A DNA stretch of 64,000 nucleotides from Phialophora verrucosa (Eukaryota; Ascomycota; Eurotiomycetes; Chaetothyriales; Herpotrichiellaceae): the NCBI GenBank assembly GCA_002099365.1, contig MSED01000003.1, forward strand, positions 3,693,552-3,757,551, written 5' to 3'. Below are positions 1 through 12,577 of this stretch, piece by piece. Each line of letters begins with the position of its first letter. Position 1 is the stretch's first letter. The translations under genes were made by a program, and so were the position numbers. The notes beneath the pieces were generated by a model. That model searched no databases, was not told the DNA's origin, and was given only the letters and a program-made list of their open reading frames with translations.

Positions 1-3000
1 ACCTGGCGGCCGACGATTGATTAGATGCCCTCCCTGGCTGGCCTAACGTTAGGCGACGAGGCACTCCGAACTGTCACTCTGTGCCTTTTCCCGATTGCGA
101 CTGAGGTGTGAGAAAATGTGAGATGGATGTGGAAACGTGAGACGTGAGCGGCGTGAGTGAGACACCGGCGATCACATCCACCCACGCGCGCGCCCCCTCA
201 GGGTTGTGCAAAACAAGCAATCAAGCAGTCAAGCTTATGCCATGCAATCAGTGCTTAGCAATACAGGAGTCGACGATCTACTCGGTACTACTGTGTACTA
301 CCTCTAACGGATAGGGTAGGGTAGGGCGCGGCCGTCAGGGGTCCTCCTCCTACTACCCGCTCCGGCTGAGTGGGTGCATGTTCGTTCTGTTCGGCATTGC
401 CCGGCATCTTCAGACATGGCACATAAGAGCACCAGCACGAAAGACACCTTACTGTTCACAGTAGGGAGCAGGCAGTATTAGCACTCGGGCAATTTGCAAA
501 AGGGTCCGTTTCTCCCTGGGGTCTGGAGTTCATTGGACCTTTGTCACCGGTGTGAACGAGGTAGCGAGTACGTACATACGAAAGTCGCCTTGCGGTAACC
601 TGACTGGTTGAAGGGGCGCCTAATTGGGGAAAAGGGCACGAGGGTCCAAGGCAGCCACGCAGCCTGGCCTGGGCAGCTCAGGTCAGCTCGGATATCGCTA
701 CGCAGTGCACGCACCTGACGCACGCCCTACAGTCTGCATAGCTCGGCCGAAAAACGTTGCGCTGCATCCGGGCGGCAAGGAAGAGAACAGACCCCGCGAC
801 GAGACGAGACACCAGCAAGAACCGTGTACGAGTACGGAGCTACGCCCGGGCTGGAACATCCGTCACAGCTTGCCCTTGTTCCGTAAACGAGTAGTATATG
901 TTGTGTATTGTCTCTGATTCTCCTCCTCCTTTAGCCAGCGCACCTTCACCTTCAGAGAAAGGACTCGTTTCCTTTGGCTCGGAGTCGTCGTGCGGAGGTT
1001 CATCGATTGAATGTATGATCGCCAGCACGGGCGGTCGTACTCTGCCGAAAGTATGCTGGCCCTTTCGGTTCGGTTGGGCTGAACGATTGAGGCTCTACGA
1101 GTGCGAGTACTCAGGCTGACATGACGTGACGTGAGAGGAGAGAAATTTGAGCGGCAACCTGCAACCTGCCACCGCGCCGTCTCCACGGTCTTGACTGAAA
1201 AGAGGAGAGCGCAGAGTCAATGGGGAGCTCGGACCAGCTTTTATGAACGTCGCATAAGCTGCCAAGGGTTGTGCCTCCCGTTTGCTGGCGAAGAGAATAC
1301 GCGCCTACTCGTCGCCGACACTAGATGCACATGCACACAGTACATCTCACCACCTCGTCGTCACCCCGTCGAGACAGTGCTTGTTCCTGTGCTCTCAGAA
1401 CTGCACAATATAATCTCCACACGACGGCCACGTTATGACTCTAGATCTTATAAATTCTCGCTCGCCCACAACCCTACACCTCAGAGCGCTTTCTAATCGA
1501 TGAGCCTGTGATCTACCTTCGCATCGGACAGACAGGCAGGTGAGAATCCATTGCAAATATAGCTGGATGCCAGTTCGCAGATTCGCAAGCCCAACGAGAA
1601 AAAATCTATGGCCTCACTCCCTGCCTCGCGAGCAGACATCGCCACTACACTTGGGAACAGCCATCTCGACCGCGAGAGTGGTGTAAGAACAGGCTTCACC
1701 TTGATGCAGGTTGATTGAGTCCTCCACCTTTGTGGTCATACACACGCATGTGAATGAAAGGACCTCTCCAGCAACTTGCACCCGGTCTTCCCCTTGAATG
1801 GCAAAGCGCGATCCAACGGCTTTGTGTCGTCGACATCAAGACATGTTTGTGCGGAGGGAGCGGTCCTAACTCAGCTCATGCCAGTGATATCTATGGCAGC
1901 TAGCAAAACTCCAACCCGCGCCAGGTGCCCTTGTACACTTGGACGGCCTCTCTCGGAACGGCTATCAGCTAGGCCCGCCTAATAAGCCGCCCTAAGGCTG
2001 CTGACATTCTAGGTCTCCTGTGGAAAGTTGTGTTGACCATAGTGGAAACAGGTACCGGTCACAGCGAACGCTTTGTGTCGTCTCACGAGTACTTTCAAAG
2101 TTCGAGATTCAGATTCAAGGCTCTTGTGCCGAGACTGTACTTGGTCCGAGGGGGACCGGATGACGTATCAGAAGGCGAGCAAAGAATACTCCCTTTAGCT
2201 GATCGGTGGATTGATGGGGAGTCCACGACCCTGCCGGACTAGTATCAGGCAGAAATTCATCGGTCTCGACGCCGACGCTGGCGGTGACCGGACAGCTTCA
2301 ACCAGCCCATCATCGAAACCACAGTCCGTTCTCGGACGAGGACTCTTCCTATACGCCGAGAGCGTCGTTCCTGTCCGTAGACATGTCCGGAACACCCCCT
2401 TTCCCACGTCATCTCGCCATGTCAGTTTAATGCGACCACAGCCTTCCCGTCCTCCGGCGTCCAGACCCTGTTCATCCGTATGCGGCTCGATTCAGCACTG
2501 ATAGACGAATTACGCATTCTACGCTCAAGAGTCAGTCCCACGACACACAAACTTTCGGTCTGATGCCTGTTCCCAGGATGTAGACCCAGACCCAGACCTA
2601 GATTCCATGTCGAAAAATGCTATACCCTCCCGACGAGGACGACTGGGAAGATATTCCTCGATGCTCAATCTGGAATCTATGATGGATGCTTCCTCACCGG
2701 CACAAATACATCAAAATCATCGTGATGCCTTGACGATTCACGCGGGGTGTCAGATTGGGAGAGGTGTGAAGGTTGATTGATTGATTGATTCCCTCAAGCT
2801 CTTGAGGTGCCAGAGGCAGCTCTATATATACACAGGTGGGGCCACGTGCTTCCATCATGGCTGGAGCATGCCTTTTTTGCTCCAACGCGAGGATGGCGAT
2901 GTAGAAATGGATTGTGGTTTTGAGAGAGCTGTGAAGACGGATACGACGAATGCGAATTCGAACGTGAATAGGAAGAGGAATTACATATCAGAATACAGGA

Positions 3001-3454
3001 TGATAACTGGTTATCCGTCCGTCCATCCACCCACCTATTCCCTATATTCACGATGACGCAATGTTAATCTCTCCGTGTGACGAGCGTCGGGCAGGTGTGT
3101 CTATGTGCTATTGCTATATGGCATGTCGTACCGCGGTGGCAGTGGCAGTGGCGTGATCGGATCGAGATCCCAACCGAGGAGGTGGGAGAAAAGACCCCGA
3201 GTCCGAGTCCAAGTTCGAAGAGTCACGTTAGAAGGAGATGAGAAAGTTGAACTCAAGCTCGATCAGGTGTCCATATCCATGTCCCTGTAGATGCGTGCCT
3301 CTCTGCGTGTGGGAGAGTCATTTGTCCTGTAGTCCGTGTTCCTTTCCGTCGTACCCGGGACGCTGTACCTATGAGTATAGCATAGACAGTAACCATACGC
3401 GCCCATACAGTCCATAATTCCAAGTTGCCGCCAACGCCATGCCTGCTCTGTACG

Positions 3455-3530
3455 GTTCCGTGTTCCGTGTTCCATGTTCCAAGTTTCAAGTTCAAAATTC
3501 CAAACTCCGAGATCCAAGCCCAAGATCCAA
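3455..3530. repeat. Degenerate heptanucleotide minisatellite
   Basis: The plus strand reads as successive 7-bp units of the type GTTCCGT, GTTCCGT, GTTCCAT, GTTCCAA, GTTTCAA, GTTCAAA, decaying into TCCAAGC-like units. It lies about 260 bp past the stop codon of the minus-strand MFS gene. No function is evident. Confidence 0.6.
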
Positions 3531-3730
3531 GCCAGAGACCCGAGTCAAAGATCCAAGTGCATACACGTCCCGAACACCATTTTCAAGTATTAACGGCCAC
3601 GGCCCTGGTACTGTAGGCTACCAAAATACCCATCATAATACTCCATAGAGTACCGCCAACGACAACGATACCGTCAAAGAAAAACCAAAGGAATGGAAAC
3701 AACGCATGTCACATCACATCATACACGGCA

Positions 3731-3761
3731 TGACAGTGACAGTGACAGTGAAAGTGACAGT
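3731..3761. repeat. Hexanucleotide (TGACAG)n microsatellite
   Basis: About five copies of TGACAG occur in tandem with one substitution (TGAAAG in the fourth unit). It sits about 27 bp beyond the stop codon of the MFS gene, so it probably lies in its 3' untranslated region. Confidence 0.75.
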
Positions 3762-3787
3762 CCTTGTACACGGGCAGGCAGGGGCAA

Positions 3788-5656
3788 TCAACCAGTGAAC
3801 TTGCTGCGTGCGCGGAGCCGCGCCCCGTAGAAATATAGGCCGTACATGCCGCCGATGCCGACGACGCTCAGGCCCGCGACGAGGGTGACACCCTTGTCGA
3901 TGCCCAGGTTCGTGTACATCTGGCGGGAGAACTGGACGAACGCGGCGGCGAGCAGGGATCTCGCGCAGTCGTTGGCCGCGAATAGCGAGGCCACGTACCG
4001 GGGGTAGGAGAGTGGGACGTCTGGGAGTTTATTGTCAGCTAGATAGTAAGACAAAGATGGGGAGATAGAGATATGAAGTAGAGAAAGGGCATGAAGTGAA
4101 GTACACTGATTTGAGTGACGCGAAATGAGTCGAGAGAATGGGTTACGTGAAGAGCAGGGAAGAGAAGAGGTACACTCACAGCAGATCAGAGCCTGGAAGA
4201 TGAAAAAGGTCGAAAAGGCAAAGATGAAGATGCCTGTCGTGGGGACGATCCAGTGGATCGAGGACTTGGCCGTCCAAGCGAAGAGGAGTAACCCGATAGG
4301 AGGACCCCAGACCCCAAACAGGCCGGGGAGGAGCCACTTCTCTTGTGCGACGGGTTGGCCTGTCTCGGCGTGATGGCCTCGAGCTTGCGGGATGAAGAAG
4401 TACGTGATGTAGATGAAGTAGATGATCAGGCCGCAGACGCAGCCGACGGTGAGAGAGGTGAAGATCAAGCCCATACTGCCGAGCGTCATGCGGTAGGTGA
4501 CGAGATAGACGAGCGGGAAGGCTTCAAAGAAGGAATAATACGTCGCGTAGACGATAGAGCCATACACACAGGCGTACAGGACCGCGGGGTCCTTGACCGT
4601 GATCTCGAGGGGCTTGTTGAGTGCTTCGTGGAGCATCTTGCCGAAGGCGAGGGGTCTAAGTTCCGAGTGCGCTTTATAGGCGTTGTTGCCGGTGGCCTTG
4701 CGTAGGCGTTTGGCGCGATTGAGCAGAATGGTCTGCGGAGATGTTTCCGGGAGGAAGGGGAGGAATAAGAGGACGATTCCGGCCATGATGACGGCCTCGT
4801 AGAACGGCCACCGCCAGTTAGTGTCGACGGCGTATCCGGCCATGAGGGGCCCGAAGGCTGGGCCGCAATACATGGCAGCGACCCACCAGATGTAGCCGTA
4901 CGGGGCGCTGTACATGTCGTAGACGTCTTCGATGGAAGCGGCGCCACTGGCGAGACACGGGCTGCCAAACCAGCCTTGCAGGAATCGAAGGATGATGATG
5001 CCAGGAAAAGTGTCAACGCACGCCAGGCCGATCGAGACGACGAAGAAGGCGATGAACGAGTATAAGTATGGCGGGTTTCGTCCTATGCTCGGGACTTCGC
5101 TGAGAGGGGAGAAGAACATGGGACCGATCCCATCTATACACATTGTGAGCAATAGACTGGGGTTTTGGCAGCCAAGAGGCAACTTACAACCAACCACATA
5201 CATCGACAGACCGAGACTGGCGACGACAACAGACACGTTGTACTTCTGTACGATGAAGCCGGCGGTGGGGGTGATGATGGACGCTGTGCAGTAGACAACA
5301 AAGGTGTAGACGTTGATTATGGTGACCGTCCAAGCCTTCTTCATGCCGGACCAGTTGCGCGGGTTCTCCAGGTCGCCCTCTGAGAAGGAGACCACGATCG
5401 GTTCGGCAAGGGCCTTCTGGGACATGGCGCTTGAGAGCTCATCTGGCGGGGTCGATAATCGGAGGGAGACGGTCGAGAGATTCTTCTCGATGTCCTTGTC
5501 TGCGCCATTGGCCTCTGGGGCAGCGAATTGCTCCTCGGACACGAATGGTAGGTTCGGCAGTTCGAAGCCAGTCACCTCCTCTGGGTAGTAGAGCCATGAC
5601 TTGAGGCCGACGAGGCGCAGAAACTGGCCGGCGGGCGTATCTCTGAGGGCTGCCAT
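3788..5656 (-). CDS. MFS transporter, DHA1 drug/polyamine exporter type
   Basis: Predicted plasma-membrane proton-coupled exporter of 551 residues. The protein starts MAALRDTPAGQF, a conserved N-terminus of fungal DHA1 polyamine/drug exporters. A cytosolic leader ends in the NPRNWS motif just before TM1, followed by about 12 membrane segments. The loop between TM2 and TM3 gives SPLSE, and the TM4-TM5 region has RFLQGWFGSP. A long central loop follows the PETSP motif, as in TPO1-like proteins. Two introns are inferred: 5134-5187 (joining VVGY to GIGPMFF) and 4021-4179 (joining ICY to VPLSYPRY); both have GT-AG borders and restore the family pattern. The start is the ATG at 5656; an open extension upstream has no family resemblance. 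The substrate is unknown. The Zn2Cys6 gene about 1.9 kb away on the same strand could be a regulator, but nothing in sequence shows that. Confidence 0.9.
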   Translation of the reverse strand: MAALRDTPAGQFLRLVGLKSWLYYPEEVTGFELPNLPFVSEEQFAAPEANGADKDIEKNLSTVSLRLSTPPDELSSAMSQKALAEPIVVSFSEGDLENPRNWSGMKKAWTVTIINVYTFVVYCTASIITPTAGFIVQKYNVSVVVASLGLSMYVVGCKLPLGCQNPSLLLTMCIDGIGPMFFSPLSEVPSIGRNPPYLYSFIAFFVVSIGLACVDTFPGIIILRFLQGWFGSPCLASGAASIEDVYDMYSAPYGYIWWVAAMYCGPAFGPLMAGYAVDTNWRWPFYEAVIMAGIVLLFLPFLPETSPQTILLNRAKRLRKATGNNAYKAHSELRPLAFGKMLHEALNKPLEITVKDPAVLYACVYGSIVYATYYSFFEAFPLVYLVTYRMTLGSMGLIFTSLTVGCVCGLIIYFIYITYFFIPQARGHHAETGQPVAQEKWLLPGLFGVWGPPIGLLLFAWTAKSSIHWIVPTTGIFIFAFSTFFIFQALICCECTSSLPCSSRNPFSRLISRHSNQCTSLHALSLLHISISPSLSYYLADNKLPDVPLSYPRYVASLFAANDCARSLLAAAFVQFSRQMYTNLGIDKGVTLVAGLSVVGIGGMYGLYFYGARLRARSKFTG

Positions 5657-7601
5657 GTCAACAACGGTGGTGAGAGTGCCTGAAGCGTGGTGAGGTCTGG
5701 AAGGTGTTCTTTTATCGACCCTGCTGGCGTCTTTATCAGGACCGCCATTGCCAGAGAGCAAGCCATGCTTCGTGGACTCCGATACCCCTCCACATGGGCA
5801 CAGGAGCCCGTCAAAGCCTGTAGCCTCCCTGTCACGTTGCAAGGCTGGCTGGCGGATCTGAAGAAACTGCGGTGGAATGACAACTACCGCGTCAAAGGCG
5901 AGCTATGGATCGGGGCAACATGGCGTAATGGTAAGTCGGCTATTGGATCGAGAACGACGTGCCTAGAGCTAAAGAGCTCCCGAAATTGCCCATGGCAGCC
6001 ATGTCGAGCGATGGCGTCTGTCCCGGCGCGGCTGATATCGATGAGATTATCGACCGTGGCTCGCTGGTGCGCCGCGACTCCTCGGCTGGAAATGCCGGCG
6101 AGATGTGGCTTGCTGAGCGGCTGAAGAATCCATACCGCGGAATGAGAAATCCATCTCGAGAATGCCCGTTTTACGTGTCTTGTCTCGGGCCGTTCAGACC
6201 TGGACACAAGCTTCTCGGTGGCTGTGTGCAAACAAACAAACATTTGGGGACTGACAGGAGGAACGGATGTATCTGTCGGATCTGAGCTGTCATTCCCGTC
6301 TGCGCGTCTTCGCTGCGCTCGGCATGTCCGGGACTGTTTGGCTACCTGAAACCATGAATCAGAATGCGTCACCGACGGCTGCTATACTGGCCGTTCTGGC
6401 TACTCTTGTGGCTCTTCTGCGCCATGCAAATTTCCACATGGCCGCGAGAGTTCCACGCGTCGCTCTGCCCTTGCAGAAAGTACGTACAGACGAACCCTCC
6501 ATCGCCGTCGACCCCACCGGAATAATTGCGGAGACTCTAAGCGAAACTCTGATGCTTGTGTCTAGACTGATCGAGTTCCCATTTTCCATGTTGCGTGTTC
6601 AATGTGTTCAATGTACGTACTAGACTTCAGACGCACCTGTCGAAAGTACATGCCATGTACGTCCCCGTCTCCTGTGTTGCTTCAGAACTGGCTCACATTC
6701 GAGTCGCGTCGGTTTCTCTCACCAACAGGCCTGAGCTGCGTCACTCGCTGCCAACACCCGATGAGGGGGGGCAGTTTGATCGGTATGTCATCAGGATTGT
6801 TGTTTATACAAGCTATCATATCTGAAACATCTCCCAAGCCTCGGTCGCTTGTTCGTAAGATCGCGATTGGTAAAGTGATGCCATCCTGGCCATGCCACAC
6901 CAGCAGGGGGCCCTGTTTGCTGGACTCGGCGAGGTCCCTGAACGTCTCCGATTTGTCCCAAGAGAGGGGAGCACCCTTGTGCGCCATGTGCAACCCGGCT
7001 GGCCTACCGGAGATTTTTCGACCGGGATTCATTTTCATTTCCCCCTTTCATGGTTTGCGTTTGCCACCAGTTCGTGAGGTGGGAGCATTCCCTCACCACG
7101 TCCCAGAAGTTGCTGCTTCAGGCAGGAGCAAAGACCACTCCTGCACTTCAAGATATGGCCGATTGTTGACAGTCTCGACCACGTGCGGCTGATTTGGGAG
7201 GACGAGGGCACTGCCCGCTTCAGTTTGATTGCTGCTCTGGGAAAGGCTGTCTCTGCCGTGAGACGTGAAATATCGAACTCTCCAGCTTGACAATGGGCCG
7301 GTCTCGTCGTCGAATGTGACTGGCAGGTCTTATCTCCTCCGCCGATGTCGAGTCTCAGGTTGATCAAGAACAACCTCGACAATGTGAGCGATGGTAACTT
7401 TATGCCTTATCTTCCCAGTGTCTGTCAAGGGCAAACTTTCGTGCAGCACCGGACACGTCTTCTATCAGTCGCCTTCAGCGAGTCACATTCGTAATAGCTC
7501 CTTCTCTATCATCCTCCGCCCAAGTTGAGCGATTGCACAGCACTGATCACCTCAAAATACCCCAAACATCCCTTGACCGCTTTTATATAGATCTCTGTGC
7601 C
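5657..7601. other. Intergenic, promoter side of the MFS gene
   Basis: Nothing gene-like was found. The part near 5657 must hold the MFS promoter and the part near 7601 the 3' end of the Zn2Cys6 gene. Several frames of 100-190 codons are open on both strands but lack motifs and overlap each other. Confidence 0.5.
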
Positions 7602-9363
7602 TCACCACTCCAGTATATGTTGCTCGCCATACAGTCTGGCCCTCCAATCGGCCACGGTAATGTACCGCAGACGCGCTTTCCTCTCGCCCAAAAACTCGAT
7701 CTTGACCTCCCTGACCCGGGCATCACTCGGCACGGTTTCACTCTGCAGCCCCGCCAGCCGTTCCTCTCTGTCCATTGTTGTCGTCACAAACTTGCCGGTC
7801 AACACTGCGTCCCAGATTCCTTCCCGTCGGCCGCTGCTCAGCAGTAGCTGGAGTGCCCGGCGGCGAATCCGCGGATTTCTACATCGTGCCGCGATCGTAT
7901 GAAGCGGCATGACATAGCCCAGACCCGAGGAGAAAGAAGGCGAAGGTCGCATTCCTGGCTGCCAACCCTGCTCCTGACCTTGACTCTGTTTCTGAACCAA
8001 CTGTTCGCAGTACCGCAACATCTGTTCCAACTCGGGTTCTAGCCGGTCAAAGGCGGCCTCCCGATTTCCAGGTTCCAGGGGGTTGATGCGCAGTCGGATT
8101 GCGATCAGCGTCTGATAGACCCGCAGGATGTTAAAGTCATGCTCATCGCGGCCATCGTCACGCAACGTCCGCTGAGAGGCCAACACCTCGAGTGCCTCTC
8201 GGCTGCTCTCCAAAGAGCGACTCAGCAGCTGATGATGTGCCGTGAATGCAGCGACCTCGTCAGCCGTCCTGGGCGGGTGAAGTTCCGTATATTGCAGCAA
8301 TGCTAGCAAATTGTGCCACAGGTTCTCGACGTAGCTGTGCGCCTCCGAAATGGTTGAGAAGCTGAGCACAGGGCCGATCGCTGAGACGAGAGGGTCCCAC
8401 TCCCAGCTGGTGAGAGCCTCGTCGTTGATCATGCATCGGATTTGTCCATATATCGACGTGAGCAGCGATCTGAGATGCGAAACAGATACCGGGAAGATGT
8501 CGGCCGGGTGACCGTGCTCACGATCATGGACCTGCGACCTGGCTTTCTCGAACGCCTGCAGCACCTTCAATCCCGACCTCACATGCTCGATCGCCTGGCC
8601 GACTTGTCCCTGCAGACACGCCAGGTACGCAAAGAGGATCGACGCCGTCAGGATATTGCAGGTCGTTTCGACGGACTGAGCCTCTCTGCGCGCCGCTTCA
8701 AACAGCGTCCCCATGAGCTGTATCGACCGGTTGGACTGCTCGATGGACAATCTCATGGCCTCATTGTCTCTGCTCCCGCTCGAGGTGGTGGCGGACCCCT
8801 GGAATCCTTCGAACGCGGCTCCAATGGCGACAACCAAATGTCGCGTCGAAGGATAGTGGACGGCGGCCTGGAGGACCTCTCTCGCCCAGAACTGCGCGTG
8901 GAACGAGCCGCCCAAGCTTAGATCGTGGCAGGCTCGCGTCTCGAAGTACGCGAAGCTTCTCCTCTCGGCGTCGGAGCCGAACATGTCGGCTGATGGTACC
9001 CGCCCAGGGCTGGCGTGTCGCGAAGGCGGTGCGCTGCTGCTGCTGCTCCTGACCGAGACGGACTTTGACCCCGAAGCTGAGACTGATACCGGCGCATACC
9101 CATCGCACTTCCGTCCCGTCGACGTGCACCGTCGACATGCTGGCTTTTCTTCATCGCATTTAACCTGTGTCCGATCGTCAGACCAGCGGATCAAGAAAAC
9201 ATACAGAACCAACACACGCGTACACGTATCCATATACGGTTTGTGTATGTCTCTGTGTGAGCAGATATCATACCTTGCGGACCTTGCAAGTCAAACACCC
9301 AGTCCTGGTTTTGGATAGGAATGGGCGTTTCCTCCTGATGGGAGCTGCCTTGCTAGGGTCCAT
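7602..9363 (-). CDS. Zn2Cys6 fungal transcription factor
   Basis: Nuclear regulator of 550 residues. Exon 1 (9274-9363, 30 codons) encodes a basic stretch plus GCLTCKVRK. Exon 2 resumes with VKCDEEKPACRRC and ends the binuclear cluster at GRKC. Together they give C-X2-C-X6-C-X6-C-X2-C-X6-C. The 109-bp intron (9165-9273) therefore splits the zinc cluster between cysteines 2 and 3, a common position in this family. A Ser-rich linker follows, then a long helical C-terminal region of the DUF3468/Fungal_trans_2 style ending in WRARLYGEQHILEW. The ATG at 9363 is in frame and directly precedes the basic region. A CAG/CAA-rich stretch lies just upstream (about 9385-9425). The target genes are unknown; the MFS gene is the nearest candidate. 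Confidence 0.92.
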
Positions 9364-10370
9364 CTCTGCGGAAGAGAGAACGACAGTTGTTGCTGATGCT
9401 GATGCTGTTGTTGGTGCTGTTGTTTTCTAGTCTGCGCCAGCCTGGCAGATAGATGGCGTGCACGTAGCTATTACTTATATCGTGCCTTGAGTCCTTAGGC
9501 ATCCATCCCATAATAATCCAGAACGGGTTGTGTCACTACTAATTCTGCCAAAGTACAGTCCCATTGACTGACACAAGCCGCGAACCAATATACCCTGTTT
9601 TTTTGGGAACATGAACGATTCCCAGCTCGAGAGACAAACGAGATCGGACCAAATTTGGTCCATGAGATGCTAGCATTACTTAGCATCAGACCGTCCCTGG
9701 TGGTCTGTCAGTCTGTACAAAAGGACCGCTACTTACATAGCCTGGAGGCCTGAAGATAATTTGCTTGATCGTCACCAAGTAGGACTAGGTAGGTATGTAC
9801 AGCCCCGTAGTCAATCGTTTGGGGTCGCTTTTGGGGGGTTGGCGTTGATCTTGTTGGGGCTTTGATGGGCATTTAAGCCTAGACCATGCCTAAGTAGAGG
9901 AGCTTAAAAGTCTGGGCATACACAGAAGCTTGCAGGGCCTCCAATTATACGGAGTACAGTACTGTACGTACTTACGAGTAGGAACTCATGCACTCTTGGT
10001 AGTTAACACACTGCAAGTTACTTCAGCCCCAGGCTCTGATGCCTCCATTGACGATCGCTCCAAGCCCCGCGTTGTCGATCATCCTCCACCCGAGGACCAG
10101 TGCTCGTTCGTGCTTTGGTAGGACAGCGTTTGTGGACAATGACACGCACACACGAACCCTCTCGCCGACTTTGCAGTAGTATGGTGAAACTCGTAGATGA
10201 GAATGCGATTATTATTCTTGCTGTACGGCATCCCAGTTCACCGGATCACACGATCACTGCTATTATCCGGCGCAGAACAGCAACGAACAGCTCAAAGATC
10301 GCTCGCTGGACATTCCCATTCACCGTCGTCCGCGTCCCCTCGCGTCCGAAATTCATCTCTGCCCGACCAC
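9364..10370. other. Intergenic
   Basis: No gene was found. Just upstream of the Zn2Cys6 gene the plus strand has GTT/GCT repeats (9385-9425). A perfect 14-bp palindrome, GTACAGTACTGTAC, lies at 9954-9967 and overlaps GTACGTAC. The rest is moderately AT-rich and unremarkable. Confidence 0.5.
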
Positions 10371-12577
10371 CTAGTAGAGATGCCTTTTGCCGTCTGCACC
10401 CACAGTTCCAATCATGATGAAATCCTTCGTGATGGCCGTGCCGTTCGAGAACGCCGTCCCCTGGTCCTTGGTACACGTCTCCATAATGTCCCACAGGTAG
10501 CATTGCGTCGGAGCGTAGGTTGGGAGTTTGTTCTTGACGCTGAAGACACTGCTCGGTCCGTTTGTGTGGTAATCCTTCACCTTTGTCGTCGAGACCTTGC
10601 CGATCGAGATGTCAAGGTTCTTCGTCACCCGGTTGAAGATCTGGTACGCCGTCTCCGGTTGATAGTAGGGCACTAAGGACGAGAGAGACGTGGGTCAGTT
10701 TTTTGAACGGCCCTAAACAATATCCTGTGTCGAGTAGCGATTGGCGAGATTGGCAGACGTACCTTCGTGGCCTGCGTTGTAGACGCGGGAGAAGGAGAAA
10801 TTGCCGTACTGTCGGACCGATCCTCCCACAAAGGTCGCGTTCGTGTGGATGTCGGTATAGCCTGCTTTGCCGAATTTATCGGATATCTGCGATTTGACTG
10901 CCAGACTGATCTTTTCGCCTCCAAGCCCTGTTTTTAAGATGATCAGCATTTGTGCTTCGGCGCAGGACAGGGAAGCAAGCCATAGAGTGAAATCTCACAA
11001 TTGCATTGATAGTCGCGGTCCCCGTACACCAACGCCACCTTGACTCCTCGGTCCAGGAGCTGACCTAGGATGGCGAGATTCTTCCCACGGACGAAATCGC
11101 CCGAGAGGGCAAATCCTGCAAATGCCGATTAGAGACAGCTCAACGAAGTAGTCGGGGACAGCACTCACTGGTAGCGACTGGTACTGAATTGGCCGAAAAG
11201 TTAAGTGGGACTCCTAGGTCCCGTTGCACGGGCTTGCTGTTGAGGTATCCGGCGGCCCACTTCGGCGGGAATGAATAGGGATATTGTTGTGCAATGTCAA
11301 AGTAGTTGCGCTACAAAAGTCAACATCAGAGAAGCCTGCCCAGGAAGCGTGGAAGCATGTTGCACCTTACATTCTTCAAAAGGTACACATCGTGCATTGT
11401 CTTGAAACAGGTGTCAAAAGCCGTGGCACAGGCGCCGTTGACCTCTGCGTTGTTGCCCGTTGCCGCCGGGTCCTTTTCCGTTGCCAATGAGCGGCAGCCA
11501 TCAATCAGTTTCTTGCATGCGGGCCAGCTCTGAACGCCGAATTCGTACTCCGTCTCGTTGATGACTTGGAGTCCGTAGGTGTTGTTGTAAGCCATGGCGG
11601 GATATAATGGGATTTGGGTCTCTGCATCGATACAGCCGTTGATGATGCCGAGGGTCTCGAGGTTCAAGGGTACAGCGGACTTGGACAGAGCGCCGCTCGC
11701 AATCTTGCTGTTCTGGGACTGGAAGTAATCGGCGAATGTTGGACCCCAATGTCCTCCGTAAGACTCTGTCCAGATGCTGAACTTGTTGTTCTTCGGTTTG
11801 TATTTCGGAAATCTGCACCACGTCAAGAGGATTTCTAATCAATGGACCACAGGGTTACTGACTGCTGAGTCCACGTCTGCATGAAATGCCAAGCCACTTC
11901 AGCTGCTCCCACCGTCGTGTCGACCGTGGTATTCGGGTTTTGAGAAGAGAAAGTGCCAAGCAGGTAGGTCGTGTTCAGATCAAGGGTGTGGACATCTGCC
12001 GATTTCACCGGGGTAACGACGAATGGGCTTGCGACCTCATCGATGGTGCCGTTTGCGAGGACATCATAAGAGAAGCCCGTCTGCACAGGCTGATCGATGT
12101 ACAGCATGTTGACTTCATTGTTCCAGGACCAAGGGTTGAGTCTTGTCGACTTGGAATCCGCGTTCACCAAGCAGGGTCCATTTTCTCCCAGCGCAGCAGG
12201 GATCGAAGGCGAGCCTGGGCCGCCCTGAAGCCAAAGTGACAGAGGAGCATTGGCAGGGTCCTTTCGAGATTCAAAGAACCAAAAGAACGTGTGCGTAGGG
12301 TAGTTACGTCCTTCCGCCGCGTTTGCCGGGAGGTTCACGTAACCGCTGTAGGACTTGACGCCGGGAGTTGTTTCGCAGATGGTGGTCTTTAAAAGTCAGC
12401 AATAACACAGGCTACCAAGACTATAGAGTCGAGCTTCACCTGTTTGTAGGATAAAGAGATCTTTGGGTCAAGCAGTGAGCGAATGACATTCCCTTCCAGA
12501 GAAGTAGGAACCGCGGCAATGCTTGGAACGAGTGCCAATAGAGAGGGTAGTAGGAGTGAAAAGAGAGAAAACGCCAT
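10371..12577 (-). CDS. Secreted serine carboxypeptidase, family S10
   Basis: Predicted secreted peptidase that removes C-terminal residues at acidic pH; 609 residues in seven exons. The start at 12577 opens a signal peptide (MAFSLFSLLLPSLLALVPSI). Family blocks appear in order: the GGPGSPS substrate-binding loop, WTESYGG with the nucleophile near Ser238, VYGDRDYQCNWLGG with Asp near 450, and AGHEVPYYQP with His near 508. The CNWLGG block is rebuilt only by splicing. Introns inferred: 12387-12439, 11813-11862, 11311-11370, 11116-11168, 10928-10998, 10673-10762. Intron 2 uses a weak GTCAGT donor. Several N-glycosylation sequons are present (NTT, NGT, NFS). The length is above the usual 500-550 residues of vacuolar CPY and fits the secreted fungal S1-type group. 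It is probably a nutritional or cell-wall-associated peptidase. Confidence 0.92.

Larger units (their letters stand above)
1..3787. other. Gene-free left flank
   Basis: I find no convincing coding region on either strand. Open frames here are short, overlap each other and show no recognisable motif. The stretch holds simple repeats only: a short run of TAGGG units near 311-325, a GATT run near 2773-2789, a degenerate 7-bp minisatellite from about 3455, and a GACAGT array at 3731-3761. The last two lie just past the stop codon of the minus-strand MFS gene. Confidence 0.6.

Noticed and set aside
305..330. Telomere-like TAGGG repeats
   Set aside because: Only about three units, not TTAGGG, and not at an assembly end with further repeats; probably chance.
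5884..6372. 162-codon minus-strand frame upstream of the MFS gene
   Set aside because: No motif, and it overlaps several competing frames on both strands.
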